44,570 nt of DNA, taken from positions 1 to 44,570 of the forward strand of contig RDXH01000073.1 in NCBI GenBank assembly GCA_004292745.1, in the 5' to 3' direction. The position numbers were made by a program, and so were the translations under genes. Positions 24,921 through 32,886 of the stretch are shown here, piece after piece (position 1 is the stretch's first letter; the number at the start of each line of letters is the position of its first letter). Under the pieces are notes generated by a model. The model was given only the letters and a program-made list of their open reading frames with translations. It was not told where the DNA came from and did no database searches. The DNA comes from Oscillatoriales cyanobacterium (GTDB taxonomy: Bacteria; Cyanobacteriota; Cyanobacteriia; Cyanobacteriales; Microcoleaceae).

Positions 24921-25027
24921 ATACCAAATCCTCTCTTCACCGGAATTATTAAACTCTCTCTTCTCGAACTTCGCGTACTTCGCGCCTTCGCGGTTAAATC
25001 ATTCCGATACAACCGGAATTGATATGA
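24921..25027 (-). repeat. About 110-base dispersed repeat (MITE/REP-like), copy 2
   Basis: It shares TTAAACTCTCTCTTCTCGAA, CTTCGCGCCTTCGCGGTTAA and ACAACCGGAATTGATAT with copy 1 in the same orientation. It ends about 35 bases before the argH start, so any argH promoter must lie in or beyond it. Confidence 0.8.
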
Positions 25028-25063
25028 CTTCTTCGTTCTTCCTTCTTCCTTCTTTATTCAAAA

Positions 25064-26452
25064 ATGACAAAACAACAAACAACTTGGAGTCAAAGATTTG
25101 AATCGGCACTGCACCCAGCTATCGTGCGATTCAATGCGAGTATTGGCTTTGATATTGAACTGATTGAGTATGACTTGACGGGTTCGGTGGCTCATGCTAA
25201 GATGCTGGCGAAAACGGGGATTATTTCAGATTCCGAAGGCGAACAATTAGTCAATGGTTTGGAACAGATTCGTCAGGAATACCAAAAAGGACTGTTTGTA
25301 CCGGGTATTGATTCAGAAGACGTTCATTTTGCAGTGGAAAAGCGCCTAACGGAAATAGTCGGCGATGCAGGCAAAAAATTGCACACGGCTCGATCGCGCA
25401 ACGATCAAGCAGGTACTGATACTCGTTTGTATTTGCGCGACCAAATTGCCCAAATCCGCCAGCAGTTGCGGGAATTTCAAGGGGTTTTGCTAGATATTGC
25501 TGAGCAAAATGTGGAAACTTTAATTCCAGGTTATACGCACTTGCAGCGCGCTCAACCAATTAGCTTGGCTCATTATCTGTTAGCTTATTTTCAAATGAGC
25601 GATCGCGATTGGGAACGCCTCGGCGATGTTAGCAAACGGGTCAATATTTCGCCTCTGGGTTGCAGTGCGCTGGCGGGGACTACTTTCCCGATCGACCGGC
25701 ACTATACCGCCGAACTATTGCATTTTGACAGAGTTTATGATAATAGCTTAGATGGAGTTAGCGATCGAGATTTCGCGATCGAATTTCTCGCAGCAGCCAG
25801 CCTGATCATGGTACACCTGAGTCGCTTGTCAGAAGAAATGATTCTCTGGTCGTCTCACGAATTTGGATTTATCTCACTCAAAGATAGTTGCGCTACGGGT
25901 TCGAGCATTATGCCCCAGAAAAAAAATCCTGACGTGCCCGAATTGGTGCGGGGTAAGGCGGGGCGAGTTTTCGGTCACTTGCAGGCGATGCTGGTAGTGA
26001 TGAAGGGACTGCCTTTGGCCTATAACAAAGACTTACAAGAAGATAAAGAAACTTTGTTTGACAGCGTGAAAACGGTACAAGCTTGTTTGGAAGCAATGAC
26101 GATTTTGCTGCGGGAAGGAATCGCGTTTAAGAGCGATCGCCTCGCTGCGGCTGTCACAGAAGACTTTTCTAATGCTACAGACGTGGCAGACTACTTGGCC
26201 ACTAAAGGCGTTCCCTTCCGGGAAGCTTATAACCTCGTGGGCAAAGTGGTCAAAACCTGTCTGTTGGGGGGCAAACTCCTCAAAGATTTGACACTTGAGG
26301 AGTGGAAAGAATTGCACCCAGCTTTTGAGACTGACATTTACGGCGCGATCGCACCTCAGCAAGTGGTAGCGGCTCGCAATAGTTACGGGGGTACCGGATT
26401 TGACCAAGTGAGGAAATCACTGATTGCTGCCCGCGATCGGCTCAGCGATTAA
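25064..26452 (+). CDS. argH: Argininosuccinate lyase
   Basis: 462 residues, full length for the fumarase/aspartase superfamily. The signature loop is [12 protein letters not shown] (279-290), including the catalytic serine. Other conserved blocks are [21 protein letters not shown] and [10 protein letters not shown]. It splits argininosuccinate into arginine and fumarate, the last step of arginine synthesis, in the cytosol. Its TAA overlaps the stop of the convergent 63-residue gene by 4 bases. The upstream region is crowded with repeats (G-quadruplex and MITE copy 2). Confidence 0.97.
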   Translation: MTKQQTTWSQRFESALHPAIVRFNASIGFDIELIEYDLTGSVAHAKMLAKTGIISDSEGEQLVNGLEQIRQEYQKGLFVPGIDSEDVHFAVEKRLTEIVGDAGKKLHTARSRNDQAGTDTRLYLRDQIAQIRQQLREFQGVLLDIAEQNVETLIPGYTHLQRAQPISLAHYLLAYFQMSDRDWERLGDVSKRVNISPLGCSALAGTTFPIDRHYTAELLHFDRVYDNSLDGVSDRDFAIEFLAAASLIMVHLSRLSEEMILWSSHEFGFISLKDSCATGSSIMPQKKNPDVPELVRGKAGRVFGHLQAMLVVMKGLPLAYNKDLQEDKETLFDSVKTVQACLEAMTILLREGIAFKSDRLAAAVTEDFSNATDVADYLATKGVPFREAYNLVGKVVKTCLLGGKLLKDLTLEEWKELHPAFETDIYGAIAPQQVVAARNSYGGTGFDQVRKSLIAARDRLSD

Positions 26453-26640
26453 TCTTCAGCGGCAGCCATATCTTTGTCCTGTCTGCCGCCACTCATGGCG
26501 CCCATGCCGCCACCGTTGCCGCCGTCAAATCGCCTTCTCTTGTTAGAGAACATATCTTGATTTCTGCGCTTGCGAAACTTGCGGGCGTATGCTTGATTTC
26601 GTTGTGCCTTCTCTTTCTTGAGATTACGGCGTTTAGCCAT
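26449..26640 (-). CDS. Small basic protein, 63 residues
   Basis: The start is the ATG at 26640 ([20 protein letters not shown]); an upstream in-frame start would translate the IS-like end at 26661. The N-terminal half is Lys/Arg-rich and helical, then a Gly/Met-rich stretch ([13 protein letters not shown]) and an acidic tail (DKDMAAAED). The composition suggests an RNA- or ribosome-associated protein with a flexible tail. I believe similar proteins occur widely in cyanobacteria but cannot name the family. Its stop overlaps argH's stop, making a convergent pair. Confidence 0.75.
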   Translation of the reverse strand: MAKRRNLKKEKAQRNQAYARKFRKRRNQDMFSNKRRRFDGGNGGGMGAMSGGRQDKDMAAAED

Positions 26641-26660
26641 TCTGACCTCACTAATAAACA

Positions 26661-26694
26661 TTGACAGTCCCCGGTCTAAAGACACGGGGATTCT
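26661..26694 (-). mobile_element. Solitary IS200/IS605-like right end / omega-RNA-like terminal hairpin
   Basis: On the minus strand, GAATCCCCGTG, TCTTTAGAC and CGGGGACTGTCAA form a G/C hairpin ending in TGTCAA, the pattern found at the 3' end of tnpB elements and in HEARO-type RNAs. Upstream on that strand (to about 26870) is hairpin-rich sequence, for example CCGCCATTTTTGGCG and CTAGTTGCAATGCTAG. No tnpB or iscB frame is visible. The TGTCAA end lies 20 bases before the ATG of the 63-residue gene. A structured RNA is possible; assignment is inference. Confidence 0.4.
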
Positions 26695-27703
26695 TAAGAC
26701 TTTGCAGCCTGAATATCCCTATTGCTAAGGTTTCCGGGCGCAATCCTTTCGCCAAAAATGGCGGTCTGCTATCCTAGCATTGCAACTAGCTCCTCGGTCG
26801 TAACTTTCCCCCAGTTGGAGGGTAGGTTTTAATGTCTTGTACTGACAAGTGAAATTTTACCACGCCAAAACAAGGTGTTAACATGATTTGGCCTGATAGT
26901 CAATCAAGGCAGGATGAATCATGGAACTGCCTTTGTCTCCCTGAATTAACATCCAGGGGGTTTTCAGGCTATTCTTTATAAGTGACGCTCCTACACCAAC
27001 CGCAAGCGATATGTTGTAGGCATCTGAGTCCCGCCTGTGGATATCAAGAGCTTCCTTCAAGGTACTCCCATCGTTTCCCTCTACGGCGTTTTATAGTGAG
27101 GAACAGGTCCCGCCCCACTTGTCACATAAAAGCTGTTTTATCTAGACCTAGATTATTATTCTGCGATCCAAGATATGAGTATTTTACGAGAATTATTACA
27201 ATGAGTGCTCGTCTCCTCGCCACCCAAAGAATGCTGGTTGGCTGCGCCCAACATCGCTGGGAGGATCGCTCTAGCGCGTCGCGTGGCTCTCATCCCACCC
27301 CAAATCAAAGATTATGGGCTGGGGATTCCCGCCTGTCTAGCTAATATTCCTGAATTCAGGAGATACATTTAACAGATAGCGTGACTTGTAGATCATAGCA
27401 GGCTATAGGCAAAACTGAAAAAAAAATCAAAAAACTCTTGACAAATACGACAAATGATAATAAAACCGGGTGACTTAGCTCCTGAGTTCTGTTGGCCCGA
27501 TGGTGGGAGTAATTTTATGCCTCTGGCAGATTTCCGATAGCATCAAATTATACTCTAGTTTGAGCTATGGCTGCTACAGATTCCCCAAAAAATATGGTAA
27601 AAAAATTTAGAGACATTACTCAAACTACGTTGGCGATCGACCATGATGTTAGGATTGGAAAAGTTTAAAATTTCCGAACCCTCTTCCCAAAGCTTGTGAG
27701 TTT
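26695..27703. other. Gene-poor kilobase between the small basic gene and the Nudix gene
   Basis: No convincing gene lies here. Contents: structured sequence next to the IS-like end (26695-26870); minus-strand frames around 26878-27060 without family resemblance; GGGGATTCCCGCCTG at 27320-27334, which recurs near 34900; and TTGACA at 27436 followed by an A/T-rich stretch, a possible promoter facing the Nudix gene. The low coding density and hairpins fit a decayed mobile element plus a long leader or small RNA. None of these is proven. Confidence 0.4.
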
Positions 27704-28159
27704 ATGCGTCGATTGTGGCAGATTGGACAAACCGTGCTAGGACTAATATTTCGACATCCCGTCACTGGTACTGGCATTATCCCCCTATTACCTGATGGTC
27801 GAATTGTCCTAATTCGTCGGCGTGACAACGGTTGCTGGGCACTGCCGGGAGGTATGGTTGATTGGGGCGAAAATATTACGACTACAGTCCGCCGGGAATT
27901 GGCTGAAGAAACAGGGCTAGAGCTAGTAAAAATCGGCCGCTTGGTGGGCGTATACTCAGAGCCCGATCGCGATCCTCGACTTCACTCTATTTGTATCGTT
28001 GTCGAAGCACAAGTCCAGGGAACAATTCAAATTCAGGATACACTCGAAATCAGCCAAGTAGAAGCTTTTTTACCCACATCCCTACCGAGCGGGGAATTCA
28101 GCCACGATAGCGACAAGCATTTGCAGGACTATTTTCAAGGTCTGACAATTGTAAATTGA
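27704..28159 (+). CDS. Nudix hydrolase
   Basis: 151 residues. The Nudix box is complete: GGMVDWGENITTTVRRELAEETGLEL, matching G-x5-E-x7-RE-U-x-EE-x-G-U, with WALPG just before it. Nudix enzymes hydrolyse nucleoside diphosphates linked to another group (for example NDP-sugars, ADP-ribose or oxidised nucleotides) using Mg2+ held by the box glutamates; the substrate is unknown. The N-terminus MRRLWQIGQTVLGLIFRHP may associate with the membrane surface. It is followed after 101 bases by an alpha/beta hydrolase in the same direction. Confidence 0.92.
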   Translation: MRRLWQIGQTVLGLIFRHPVTGTGIIPLLPDGRIVLIRRRDNGCWALPGGMVDWGENITTTVRRELAEETGLELVKIGRLVGVYSEPDRDPRLHSICIVVEAQVQGTIQIQDTLEISQVEAFLPTSLPSGEFSHDSDKHLQDYFQGLTIVN

Positions 28160-28260
28160 AACGAAGTGCAGCTAGATTGTAGTCAAATTTTGAATCAATT
28201 GTTATAAACAACCACTCAACCTTGGATGAAGGTTCTTTAGATTAATGAATATTTAACCGG

Positions 28261-29073
28261 ATGTACTCACAGCTACGCAATTCTCGGATCAAACTTTCTT
28301 TAGGGCAAATATTCTGGCACGAAGTCGGCCAGGGGCCAAACTTGGTGTTTTTGCACGGTTCTTGGGACAACAGCAATCAGTGGCTCAAGACGATCGAATA
28401 TTTATGTCCTCAGTACCACTGTTTCGCACCAGATTTACTGGGATTTGGCGATTCAGAACGCCCTAAAATGAATTATTCCATCGACATCGAAGTAGAATGT
28501 CTCGCCCAATACTTCGACACGTTAAATCTGCCAGAGGTTTATTTGATTGGTCACTCCTTGGGTGGCTGGGTAGCCACTAGCTACGCCCTCAAATATCCCC
28601 ATCGAGTCAAAGGTTTGGTGTTGTTAGCGCCCGAAGGGGTGAATGCCGGCACTAGGCGAGGACGCTGGCAAATGGCTAGGTTGCTGACGGGTACACCTCC
28701 TGTGGCTTACTGGGTGCTGCGATCGCTCTATCCCATTGCTAAGTTGTTTGGGGGTCAAAATAAGATGGAGGAACTACTCAAGTTCAGAAAACAGTTGATC
28801 GGTTCCCCAGTGGCGATGAAATTGCTGTTTAGGCGGCGACGAGCCGAAATTAAGGCCGAGTTGGTTGACGAGAAGTTGTCTGAGCTGACAGCTCCTTTAT
28901 TGTTGTTACAGGAATCTCAAAATCAGGCTGATGCTTCGTCGTCTCTGTGTCAGTCCTATGCTGCTCTGGCGACGGTGGCAGAGATTGAATTTATCAATTC
29001 TGAGAGCATAAATTTATTGGTAGAATACCCCGATCTGGTTGCTAAGTATATTCGGGAATTTGCCAAGCAGTGA
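28261..29073 (+). CDS. Alpha/beta-fold hydrolase
   Basis: 270 residues with the alpha/beta-hydrolase pattern. The oxyanion-hole HG is in FLHGSWDNSNQW, APDLLGFGDSERP is the strand-4 loop, and the nucleophile elbow GHSLGGW carries the catalytic serine. A lid region (about 130-190) is basic (RRRRAEIKAEL). The usual C-terminal acid-histidine pair is not obvious: there is no clear histidine near the end, so catalysis may be altered. The ATG is preceded by AACCGG and no good ribosome site. It is convergent with coaX, 4 bases apart. Confidence 0.88.
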   Translation: MYSQLRNSRIKLSLGQIFWHEVGQGPNLVFLHGSWDNSNQWLKTIEYLCPQYHCFAPDLLGFGDSERPKMNYSIDIEVECLAQYFDTLNLPEVYLIGHSLGGWVATSYALKYPHRVKGLVLLAPEGVNAGTRRGRWQMARLLTGTPPVAYWVLRSLYPIAKLFGGQNKMEELLKFRKQLIGSPVAMKLLFRRRRAEIKAELVDEKLSELTAPLLLLQESQNQADASSSLCQSYAALATVAEIEFINSESINLLVEYPDLVAKYIREFAKQ

Positions 29074-29077
29074 AATC

Positions 29078-29977
29078 TCAAATCAGAAATTGATTGAGAC
29101 CCCAAAAAATAGCTTCTGGGGTCTCAATTACCCTGGCAGCGGTGTCAGGAAAGGTGCTGGCGAGATATTGTAACAACAAAGTGCGATCGCCCCCTGTCAA
29201 GGCTATGTGGCTATTAGGAAACAAGCCCAGCCAATCTTCAATAAAATCATTGACGGCTGCTACCACACCGCGCACCACTCCGCTGACAATGGCGCTCTCG
29301 GTATCCCCAGCCCAGCGCCCAGTCAGATTATCTGGTAACATCACTACAGGTAAACCAGCAGTTTTCTCTCCCAGAGACCACAATTGCAACCCTAAACCCG
29401 GTAGAATAGCGCCCCCAACTAAACGCCTATTGACATCGGCTCCAGTAAATGTTAAAGCTGTACCAGTATCTATAACTAAGATTGGCCAACCTAATTGGGT
29501 ACCAGCGCCCAATAAAGTCAAAGCTCTGTCAATTCCCAGCGTCGGATAGAGTCCCTCGATGGGTAACTGGTCTAAAGTAATAATTCGGTTATCAGGATAA
29601 CTCTGCCAAAGTGTGGTTTGATCCGGCACTACTGAAGCCAAGACTAGAGGTAATACGCCCAACTCTGGTTTGCGAAGTGACGCAAGTTCGGGATTAGTAG
29701 AAATGAGCTTTTGAGCAGATTGTTTCTCGATCGACTCGATTACTGTCCGCACTAGAAATTCAGTCTTTTCATCCTGAGATAGATGATGCACAGCATGAAT
29801 ACTCAAATGCTTTGTATCCCATATTTTCTGAAGAGTGTTCCCATTGAATAATCCCCAGTGCAAACGGGAATTTCCGATCGCCAAAGCTATGGTCATCTCC
29901 GTTTTACTATTTAATTCAGAGCTAAAATTGACATCGTTTGTTGGCGGGGAGAAATTTTTAGCACTTGGGTTTGTCAT
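29078..29977 (-). CDS. coaX: Type III pantothenate kinase
   Basis: 299 residues from the ATG at 29977; the conserved part begins around residue 28 (MTIALAIGNSRLHWG), so a shorter start is possible. CoaX motifs are LAIGNSRLHWGLF, GIDRALTLLGA, LVIDTGTALTFTGAD (catalytic Asp) and GGAILPGLGLQLWSLGEKTAGLP. It phosphorylates pantothenate in the first step of CoA synthesis and is insensitive to CoA feedback. Oddity: the first-motif Asp (D-x-G-N) is Ala33. This may be a lineage habit and should be compared with other cyanobacterial CoaX proteins. It is convergent with the alpha/beta hydrolase. Confidence 0.92.
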   Translation of the reverse strand: MTNPSAKNFSPPTNDVNFSSELNSKTEMTIALAIGNSRLHWGLFNGNTLQKIWDTKHLSIHAVHHLSQDEKTEFLVRTVIESIEKQSAQKLISTNPELASLRKPELGVLPLVLASVVPDQTTLWQSYPDNRIITLDQLPIEGLYPTLGIDRALTLLGAGTQLGWPILVIDTGTALTFTGADVNRRLVGGAILPGLGLQLWSLGEKTAGLPVVMLPDNLTGRWAGDTESAIVSGVVRGVVAAVNDFIEDWLGLFPNSHIALTGGDRTLLLQYLASTFPDTAARVIETPEAIFWGLNQFLI

Positions 29978-30063
29978 CTTGATTAACAGAGTAGGCGTAA
30001 ATAAAAATTGAACTAAAGATGGATTTTAGGTAGTTTTTTAAATCTAAAATCGGCGGTTAAATC

Positions 30064-30135
30064 TCATATACCTCTCCCATATTTTTTGTGGAACAGCCAC
30101 GAAAATATTTTAAAAATAGGATTTAAGAGAGAGGG
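30064..30135. repeat. Part of a dispersed TCCCATA...TTGTGGAA-type repeat
   Basis: CTCCCATATTTTTTGTGGAAC at 30073-30093 resembles CTCCCATAATTATTGTGGAAT at 32659-32679. The 401-base spacer between coaX and the histidine kinase holds this, the ATGCCCT array at 30241-30295, and A/T-rich sequence likely to carry promoters for both divergent genes; no gene is visible. Confidence 0.4.
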
Positions 30136-30240
30136 AGAATTGACATCTTGTATTCAACTAGCGCGGGTTGATAATTAGTAGGAACTACTACAGACTGTTG
30201 GTGAAAGCGTTATTATAGCGGTTCTCAAGCGTGGTGAGGT

Positions 30241-30295
30241 ATGCCCTATGCCCTATGCCCTATGCCCTATGCCCTATGCCCTATGCCCTATGCCC
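30241..30295. repeat. Heptamer array (ATGCCCT)n
   Basis: Seven perfect ATGCCCT units plus a partial one, 84 bases upstream of the cyanobacteriochrome kinase start. The perfect homogeneity suggests recent expansion. It lies in the likely promoter/leader zone of the kinase gene. Confidence 0.9.
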
Positions 30296-30378
30296 ATGAG
30301 TACCTCATCTTTTGGTGGGGTAAGCATAGGTATAAAAGACCAGACAAAATAAAGATAATTCACAAAATCTGAGTAAAT

Positions 30379-32475
30379 ATGTCTTTAAAGATACATCAAA
30401 AAAAAACCTCGCCCAAATCAACTTCCACGTTGCCTGAAGCAGACAAATGGAGACAAGAAGCAGGTCTTTCGTTACCCGAAATAGACGACCAAAAAGCCCT
30501 GATCGTGCAGATGCAGCAGCAAGTTCAATTATCAAATTTGTTGAACCAAATTAACAACGAAATTCGTAGCACTCTGGACATAGAACAAATTCTGACATCG
30601 GGGTGCCGATTGCTGGGTCAAGCGCTAAATTGTAGCCGAGCGAGCATTTTAGTCAAAGAATCAAATACAGACAAAACCTTGATTACGCGAGGAGAATACA
30701 ACGCGGGAGACTATCCCATACAGTTAGGTATGAAAGTACCGGTGGTTGGCAACCCGCACTTGGAAGCGATTATATCTCAACAAGAGTCCCTAGCCGTAAC
30801 CAAGTTTATCGATTTTCCAGGATTGAACGAACGCAGTAGAAAAATTGCCCTAGATTTAGAAATTAAGTCTATGCTGGCAGTAGCTACTCGTTACCAAGGA
30901 GAAGTGAATGGAGTAATTGGGCTGCACCAGTGCGATCGCGAACGGGAATGGACGGATTGGGAACGACAGTTGTTAGAAGGGGTGGCTTCCCAATTGGCGA
31001 TCGCCATCAATCAAGCTAAATTGTATAGCCAAACCCGACGCCAAGCCGAACAGGAATCGCTGCTGCGGCTGATCGGCAACCAAATTCGTAGTACCCTAGA
31101 CCTCAATACTATCCTCGACACAGCAGTCAGAGAAGTCCGTCAACTTTTGCAGTGCGATCGGGTAATTATCTATCAATTTCAAGACAACTGGCGGGGAAAA
31201 GTAGTGGTTGAAGATATGAGTGTTCCTTGGCCTTCAATTTTAGGAGATATGGGAGCAGACAAGTGTTTTAAGGGGGATTATGCCGATTTTTACCAGCAAG
31301 GACGAGTCAGAGCAATCAATGATGTGTTTAATGCCAATTTAGAGCCTTGTCACATAGATTTTTTAGATAGCTTGCAGGTAAAAGCGAATCTAATAGTACC
31401 AATTGTCACATCCCGAAATCCCGAAAAATCACCCAAAAATTCCCTAAATTACGATCCAGAATTACCCGGTAGGCTGTGGGGCTTGCTAATTGCTCACGAG
31501 TGTGGCGATATTCGGAATTGGGAGCAGCAAGAAATGGAGTTACTGTCGCAAATAGCGGACCAAATGGCGATCGCCATTCAGCAAGCCAAACTCTACAGCC
31601 AAGTCCAAGAAGCAGCGGTAAAATCCCAAACTCAAACCCAACAGTTGCAGGCTACATTAGAAGAACTGCGATCGACTCAACAGCAATTAATTCAAAGTGA
31701 AAAAATGTCCGGTTTGGGGCAAATGGTGGCAGGTATTGCCCACGAAATTAACAACGCCAATAATTTCATTCACGCTAATTTGTTTCACACCCAAGAATAT
31801 GTCAAAACCTTAACAGAAGCCCTGGAATTCTGTGCCAAAGCTTCCCCAGAAGCAGGAGATGCGATCGCCCAAATCAATGAAGAACTAGAACTAGATTACA
31901 TTCGCGAAGACTTTCCACCATTGCTCAATTCAATGATAGAAGGCAGCAGCCGGATTCGCTCAATCGTGACAACACTGCGGAGTTTTTCTCGCTTAGACCA
32001 CTCCGAATTTAAAGCGGTTGATTTGAATGAAGGTTTAGAAAATAGTTTGTTGATGCTGCAAAACAAAGTAAAACCAGAGATAAAAATCAATAAAGTATAC
32101 GGCAAATTACCAAGTGTTAAATGTCATGCAGGTCAAATCAATCAAGTATTTTATAACTTGATTGACAATGCTTTAGATGCCATAAATTTCACTAAAAAAC
32201 CAGGAGAATTAACAATTCGCACCCAAGTCAAGGAAACAGGGTGGGTAACAATTTATATCAGCGATAATGGTCCCGGCATTCCTGCGGAAATTCAGCAGAA
32301 AATTTTCGATCCATTTTTTACTACTAAACCTGTAGGAAAAGGCACTGGTTTGGGACTATCAGTATGTTACCAAGTGATTGTTCAAGCTCACGGTGGCAAG
32401 ATTAACTGTGTCAGCAAAGTTGGTGAAGGAACCGAGTTAATTGTGGAGTTACCCATCGCAAATCACAAAGGTTAA
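30379..32475 (+). CDS. GAF-GAF sensor histidine kinase with DXCF-type cyanobacteriochrome GAF
   Basis: 698 residues, no membrane segments, so cytosolic. GAF1 is at about 55-215. GAF2 (about 230-405) has D294-K-C296-F297 and the canonical C324-H325 in LEPCHIDFL, followed by VKANLIVPI and LWGLLIAHEC, the pattern of DXCF cyanobacteriochromes that bind a bilin through two cysteines. A coiled coil (405-440) leads to the kinase: H-box IAHEINN (His455), N-box NLIDNALDA, G1 SDNGPGIP, F-box FDPFFTTKP and G2 GKGTGLGLS. GAF1 lacks the Cys-His pair and is probably not chromophore-bearing. Expected role: blue/green-range light sensing and phosphotransfer; no response regulator is adjacent. Confidence 0.9.
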   Translation: MSLKIHQKKTSPKSTSTLPEADKWRQEAGLSLPEIDDQKALIVQMQQQVQLSNLLNQINNEIRSTLDIEQILTSGCRLLGQALNCSRASILVKESNTDKTLITRGEYNAGDYPIQLGMKVPVVGNPHLEAIISQQESLAVTKFIDFPGLNERSRKIALDLEIKSMLAVATRYQGEVNGVIGLHQCDREREWTDWERQLLEGVASQLAIAINQAKLYSQTRRQAEQESLLRLIGNQIRSTLDLNTILDTAVREVRQLLQCDRVIIYQFQDNWRGKVVVEDMSVPWPSILGDMGADKCFKGDYADFYQQGRVRAINDVFNANLEPCHIDFLDSLQVKANLIVPIVTSRNPEKSPKNSLNYDPELPGRLWGLLIAHECGDIRNWEQQEMELLSQIADQMAIAIQQAKLYSQVQEAAVKSQTQTQQLQATLEELRSTQQQLIQSEKMSGLGQMVAGIAHEINNANNFIHANLFHTQEYVKTLTEALEFCAKASPEAGDAIAQINEELELDYIREDFPPLLNSMIEGSSRIRSIVTTLRSFSRLDHSEFKAVDLNEGLENSLLMLQNKVKPEIKINKVYGKLPSVKCHAGQINQVFYNLIDNALDAINFTKKPGELTIRTQVKETGWVTIYISDNGPGIPAEIQQKIFDPFFTTKPVGKGTGLGLSVCYQVIVQAHGGKINCVSKVGEGTELIVELPIANHKG

Positions 32476-32651
32476 ATTCCTCAAAATTTTCTGGGAAAAA
32501 CCGGGAGAGCGCCGCCAAAAGCCACAGCAAAGCCCCTAGAGTTGATTGCTAAAGCCTTACAGGAGGGCCATCATGCGGAATGAGTCAGATTTTGAAATTC
32601 GGCAAAATTTCCGGATCAAAGTTATTGATGATGAAAGTTAAGTATCTCTAT

Positions 32652-32723
32652 TAGACATCTCCCATAATTATTGTGGAATAGGCTGGATAGCCTGTTCGAC
32701 GCAGGCTTTTTGGGAGACGTCTA
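32652..32723. repeat. Hairpin repeat TAGACATCTCCCA ... TGGGAGACGTCTA
   Basis: 13-base arms with one mismatch enclose about 46 bases that contain smaller hairpins (GGCTGGATAGCC, GCCTG...CAGGC). It lies in the 411-base spacer after the kinase gene. The rest of the spacer holds a 22-codon frame at 32573-32641 with GGAGG upstream (doubtful) and a CCCCTTTATAAGGGG repeat near 32795. It may terminate the kinase transcript. Confidence 0.55.
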
Positions 32724-32886
32724 TTAAGTATGGGCAAGTAATTATACCAATTTTAAAAAAGAATGCAACAGTAGTCTTGTCCCTCCCCTTTATAAGGGGG
32801 GGTTAGGGGGGGTCAAAGATTGTTGCACGATTTTAGAGAATTCAGTCACTTCTAATGCTTAATTACTCATCCTCAAAATAGAAACT

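Noticed and set aside
26878-27060. Minus-strand frame of 60 codons (SLAVGVGASLIKNSL)
   Set aside because: It starts at TTG, has no ribosome site and no match to TnpB, IscB or other transposase motifs; kept only as part of the gene-poor region.
26982-27344. Plus-strand frame of 120 codons in the same region
   Set aside because: Odd composition rich in Arg, Ser and Cys, no domain, overlaps structured sequence; more likely chance.
27567-27668. 33-codon frame MAATDSPKNMVKKFRD upstream of the Nudix gene
   Set aside because: No ribosome site and no recognised family; too short to support without conservation data.
32573-32641. 22-codon frame MRNESDFEIRQNFRIKVIDD with GGAGG upstream
   Set aside because: The ribosome-like site is good, but the peptide is very short and isolated; it may be the relic of a larger gene. 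Not called as a CDS.
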